A stretch of 5,803 nt of DNA from JBAZCO01 sp041654915 (lineage in GTDB: Bacteria; Bacillota; Clostridia; Christensenellales; DTU072). This document shows positions 4,053 to 5,803 of the stretch, one piece after another. The position numbers and the translations under genes were made by a program. The notes under the pieces were generated by a model. The model was given only the letters and a program-made list of their open reading frames with translations, did not search any database and was not told the DNA's origin. The first letter of the stretch is position 1; every line of letters begins with the position of its first letter. The stretch spans positions 1-5,803 of the forward strand of contig JBAZCO010000105.1 in assembly GCA_041654915.1 (NCBI GenBank), written 5' to 3'.

Positions 4053-4406
4053 ATGAAAAAAACTTTAACAGCCGCTCTCGTTGTTGTTGTCATTATCTCT
4101 GCGGTGTTTGCATTGTCTGCCTGTGAGAATGAGGACGGAGAAGTCCGTATAGAAAAATTAGAAGCCAGCGTGGCAAAAAATACTGTCTATAAAATAGGCA
4201 CAACTTTTGAAAAATCGACCATTGCCATTACTGCTGTGCTAACCGACGGAACAAAACAAACTGTCACATCTCCCGATGCTATCGATTTTGACACTTCGGG
4301 ACTTGAGCTTAAAGCTGGCAAATTTACCAAGGAAGGTACATTTATTCTTGTTATAAAGTATCTTAGGTTAGAGCCTGTTGAAGTAGAAATTAATGTGGTC
4401 AAATAG
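4053..4406 (+). CDS. Small lipoprotein with one bacterial Ig-like domain
   Basis: The 117-residue product starts at ATG 4053, five bases after AAGGAG (4042-4047). Lys2-Lys3 and a hydrophobic stretch (about 4-21) lead to the lipobox LSAC (21-24), so Cys24 should be lipidated and the mature 94 residues anchored on the outer face of the cytoplasmic membrane. Residues about 34-116 look like a single bacterial Ig-like fold of the Big_3/Big_4 kind: VYKIGTTFEKSTIAITAVLTDGT, then TSGLELKAGKFTKEGTFILV and a final strand EVEINVVK. Such domains usually serve as spacers or adhesion modules, and here there is no catalytic partner. The function is unknown. It has its own promoter and ends 20 nt before proS, so the two are likely cotranscribed. 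Confidence 0.85.
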   Translation: MKKTLTAALVVVVIISAVFALSACENEDGEVRIEKLEASVAKNTVYKIGTTFEKSTIAITAVLTDGTKQTVTSPDAIDFDTSGLELKAGKFTKEGTFILVIKYLRLEPVEVEINVVK

Positions 4407-4426
4407 TTAAGAGGGATAAAGACGAT

Positions 4427-5803
4427 ATGTATATTTCCAAGCTTGTTGGCGTGAGAACCAAAGAAAACCCCTCTGATGCCGTAATTAAAAGTCATAGTTT
4501 GCTCATAAGGGCGGGATTTATAAAGGCGGTTGCAAACGGCATCTGGACTCTTGCTGCCCCCGCCAAAAGGATTGTCACAAAAATAGAAAAAATCATCCGT
4601 GAGGAAATGGATAAAATTGACGGGCAGGAATGTTCTTTTCCCGTAGTGATGCCTAGGGAATTGTGGGAGGAATCGGGGCGCTATAACGATATAGGCGACG
4701 AGCTTGCCCGCTTTACCGATAGGAACGGGCGGGGGTTAGTGCTTGGTATGACTCACGAGGAGGCGGCAGTGCATTTTGCCCGTGATACCGTGTCTAGCTA
4801 CCAACAGCTACCGTTTATGATTTATCAAATCCAAACCAAGTTTCGTGATGAGGCACGCTCCCGTGGCGGGCTGATACGGGTGAGAGAATTCACAATGAAA
4901 GACGCCTATTCATTTCACAATACCCAAGAGGATTTGGAAAAATATTACAGCAAGGTTTATGCGGCTTACAATAATATTTTTACAAGAATAGGACTAAAAA
5001 ACTTTGTTGCTGTTGCATCCGATACAGGTATGATGGGCGGCAGTGTCGCCCACGAGTTTATGCTACTTACCGAGGTGGGCGAGGACACCATTGTTATTTG
5101 CCCCTCGTGCGGATACAAGTCGAATATGGAGGTTGCAACCTCTAGGGATGACACTGCTCAGGATGCATCCTCTTTGTCCCTTGAAGAAGTATATACGGGG
5201 AACGCAAAGGAGATTAGCGAAGTATCCAAGTATCTTGATATCATCCCGCAAAAGACGATAAAAGCCGTTTATTACAATATCAAGGGCGGCACGGACGGGG
5301 TGCTTTGCTTTTTGCGTGGTGACCTTGAGGTTAACGAGGCAAAGCTAAAAAAGGTAATCAAAAAAGAAATTGCCCCTGTTAGCCTTGCCGACAGCAAGGA
5401 GCTGCAAGCGGGAAATATTGGACCGATAGGGTTAAAGCTTAGCAATGTGGTTGTTGTTTATGACGCATCACTAAAAGGCGCAAATAATATGGTGATTGGC
5501 GCAAATCGCCCTGAATATCATATTAAAGATGTGGACACCGAGCGTGACTTAAAAATATCGGAGTATCACGATATAGCCAAGGTTAAAGAGGGCGCAGGCT
5601 GTCCCGTGTGCGGCAAGGCGCTCAAGCTTGAGGGCGGCATAGAGATAGGCAATATTTTCCAATTGGGTACAAAATACACCAAAGCTATGGGTATGACGGT
5701 ACTCGGGAAAGATGGGTTATCCGCATATCCCATTATGGGGTGTTACGGCATAGGTGTGGGGCGAGCGCTTGCCTCTGCCGCCGAGGAGAGCGCCGACGAA
5801 AAG
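4427..5803 (+). CDS. proS: Prolyl-tRNA synthetase, bacterial type with editing insertion (3' truncated by window)
   Basis: ProRS charges tRNA-Pro in the cytoplasm and hydrolyses mischarged Ala-tRNA-Pro. ATG 4427 follows GAGGG (4411-4415) by 11 nt, and MYISKLVGVR... matches the family's normal beginning. The 459 codons present run to the window edge without a stop; E. coli ProRS has 572 residues, so most of the anticodon-binding domain is missing. Visible class II features are motif 1 around VVMPRELWEESGRY (73-86), the loop THEE (109-112), motif 2 TKFRDEARSRGGLIRVREF (137-155) and motif 3 GIGVGRAL (441-448). The editing insertion occupies about 224-405 and contains Lys279, aligning with the catalytic editing lysine of E. 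coli, AGNIGPIG (328-335), and two CPxCG knuckles (225-229, 392-396). An oddity is TLAAPAKR (41-48) where the family usually reads like YLPLGxR. Confidence 0.96.
   Translation, partial: MYISKLVGVRTKENPSDAVIKSHSLLIRAGFIKAVANGIWTLAAPAKRIVTKIEKIIREEMDKIDGQECSFPVVMPRELWEESGRYNDIGDELARFTDRNGRGLVLGMTHEEAAVHFARDTVSSYQQLPFMIYQIQTKFRDEARSRGGLIRVREFTMKDAYSFHNTQEDLEKYYSKVYAAYNNIFTRIGLKNFVAVASDTGMMGGSVAHEFMLLTEVGEDTIVICPSCGYKSNMEVATSRDDTAQDASSLSLEEVYTGNAKEISEVSKYLDIIPQKTIKAVYYNIKGGTDGVLCFLRGDLEVNEAKLKKVIKKEIAPVSLADSKELQAGNIGPIGLKLSNVVVVYDASLKGANNMVIGANRPEYHIKDVDTERDLKISEYHDIAKVKEGAGCPVCGKALKLEGGIEIGNIFQLGTKYTKAMGMTVLGKDGLSAYPIMGCYGIGVGRALASAAEESADEK

Overview
The window looks like a chromosomal piece of a low-to-moderate GC Bacillota (Clostridia-like) bacterium. 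The evidence is Gram-positive-style ribosome binding sites (AAGGAG and similar), consensus sigma-A-type promoters with 17-bp spacers, a large Alu-containing SRP RNA of the Bacillus/Clostridium type, and a prolyl-tRNA synthetase of the bacterial type with the editing insertion. No genus can be named from the sequence alone.

Layout: (1) 1-1764, plus strand: the C-terminal part of an iron-type alcohol dehydrogenase, then, 10 nt later, hflX, a ribosome-associated GTPase. (2) 1765-4052: about 2.3 kb with no convincing protein gene. It is not empty. Every transcription signal I can support here points leftward, apart from the promoter at its right edge. From left to right it holds a 55-bp decayed copy of the 3' end of hflX; a candidate leftward structured RNA that contains this copy and starts at a perfect TTGACA-17-TATAAT promoter; a leftward intrinsic terminator; two tandem units of about 470 bp; a truncated, diverged third unit; and the SRP RNA gene (ffs) on the minus strand with its own promoter and terminator. 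(3) 3977-5803, plus strand: a consensus promoter back-to-back with the ffs promoter, a small lipoprotein with one Ig-like domain, and proS, which runs off the right edge.

How it fits together: most recognisable genes belong to the translation and protein-targeting machinery. HflX splits or rescues ribosomes, SRP RNA targets nascent membrane proteins, and ProRS charges and proofreads tRNA-Pro. The lipoprotein appears to share a transcript with proS. The striking part is the non-coding island between the two coding blocks. Its repeat units carry several conserved foldable modules. One module, with 19-bp terminal inverted repeats, occurs three times, and its third copy forms the 3' trailer and terminator of the SRP RNA. 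Another module shares spaced anchor sequences with the 5' part of the candidate leftward RNA next to hflX. I infer that these non-coding pieces are related and were spread by local duplication. All structures were found by eye and were not computed.
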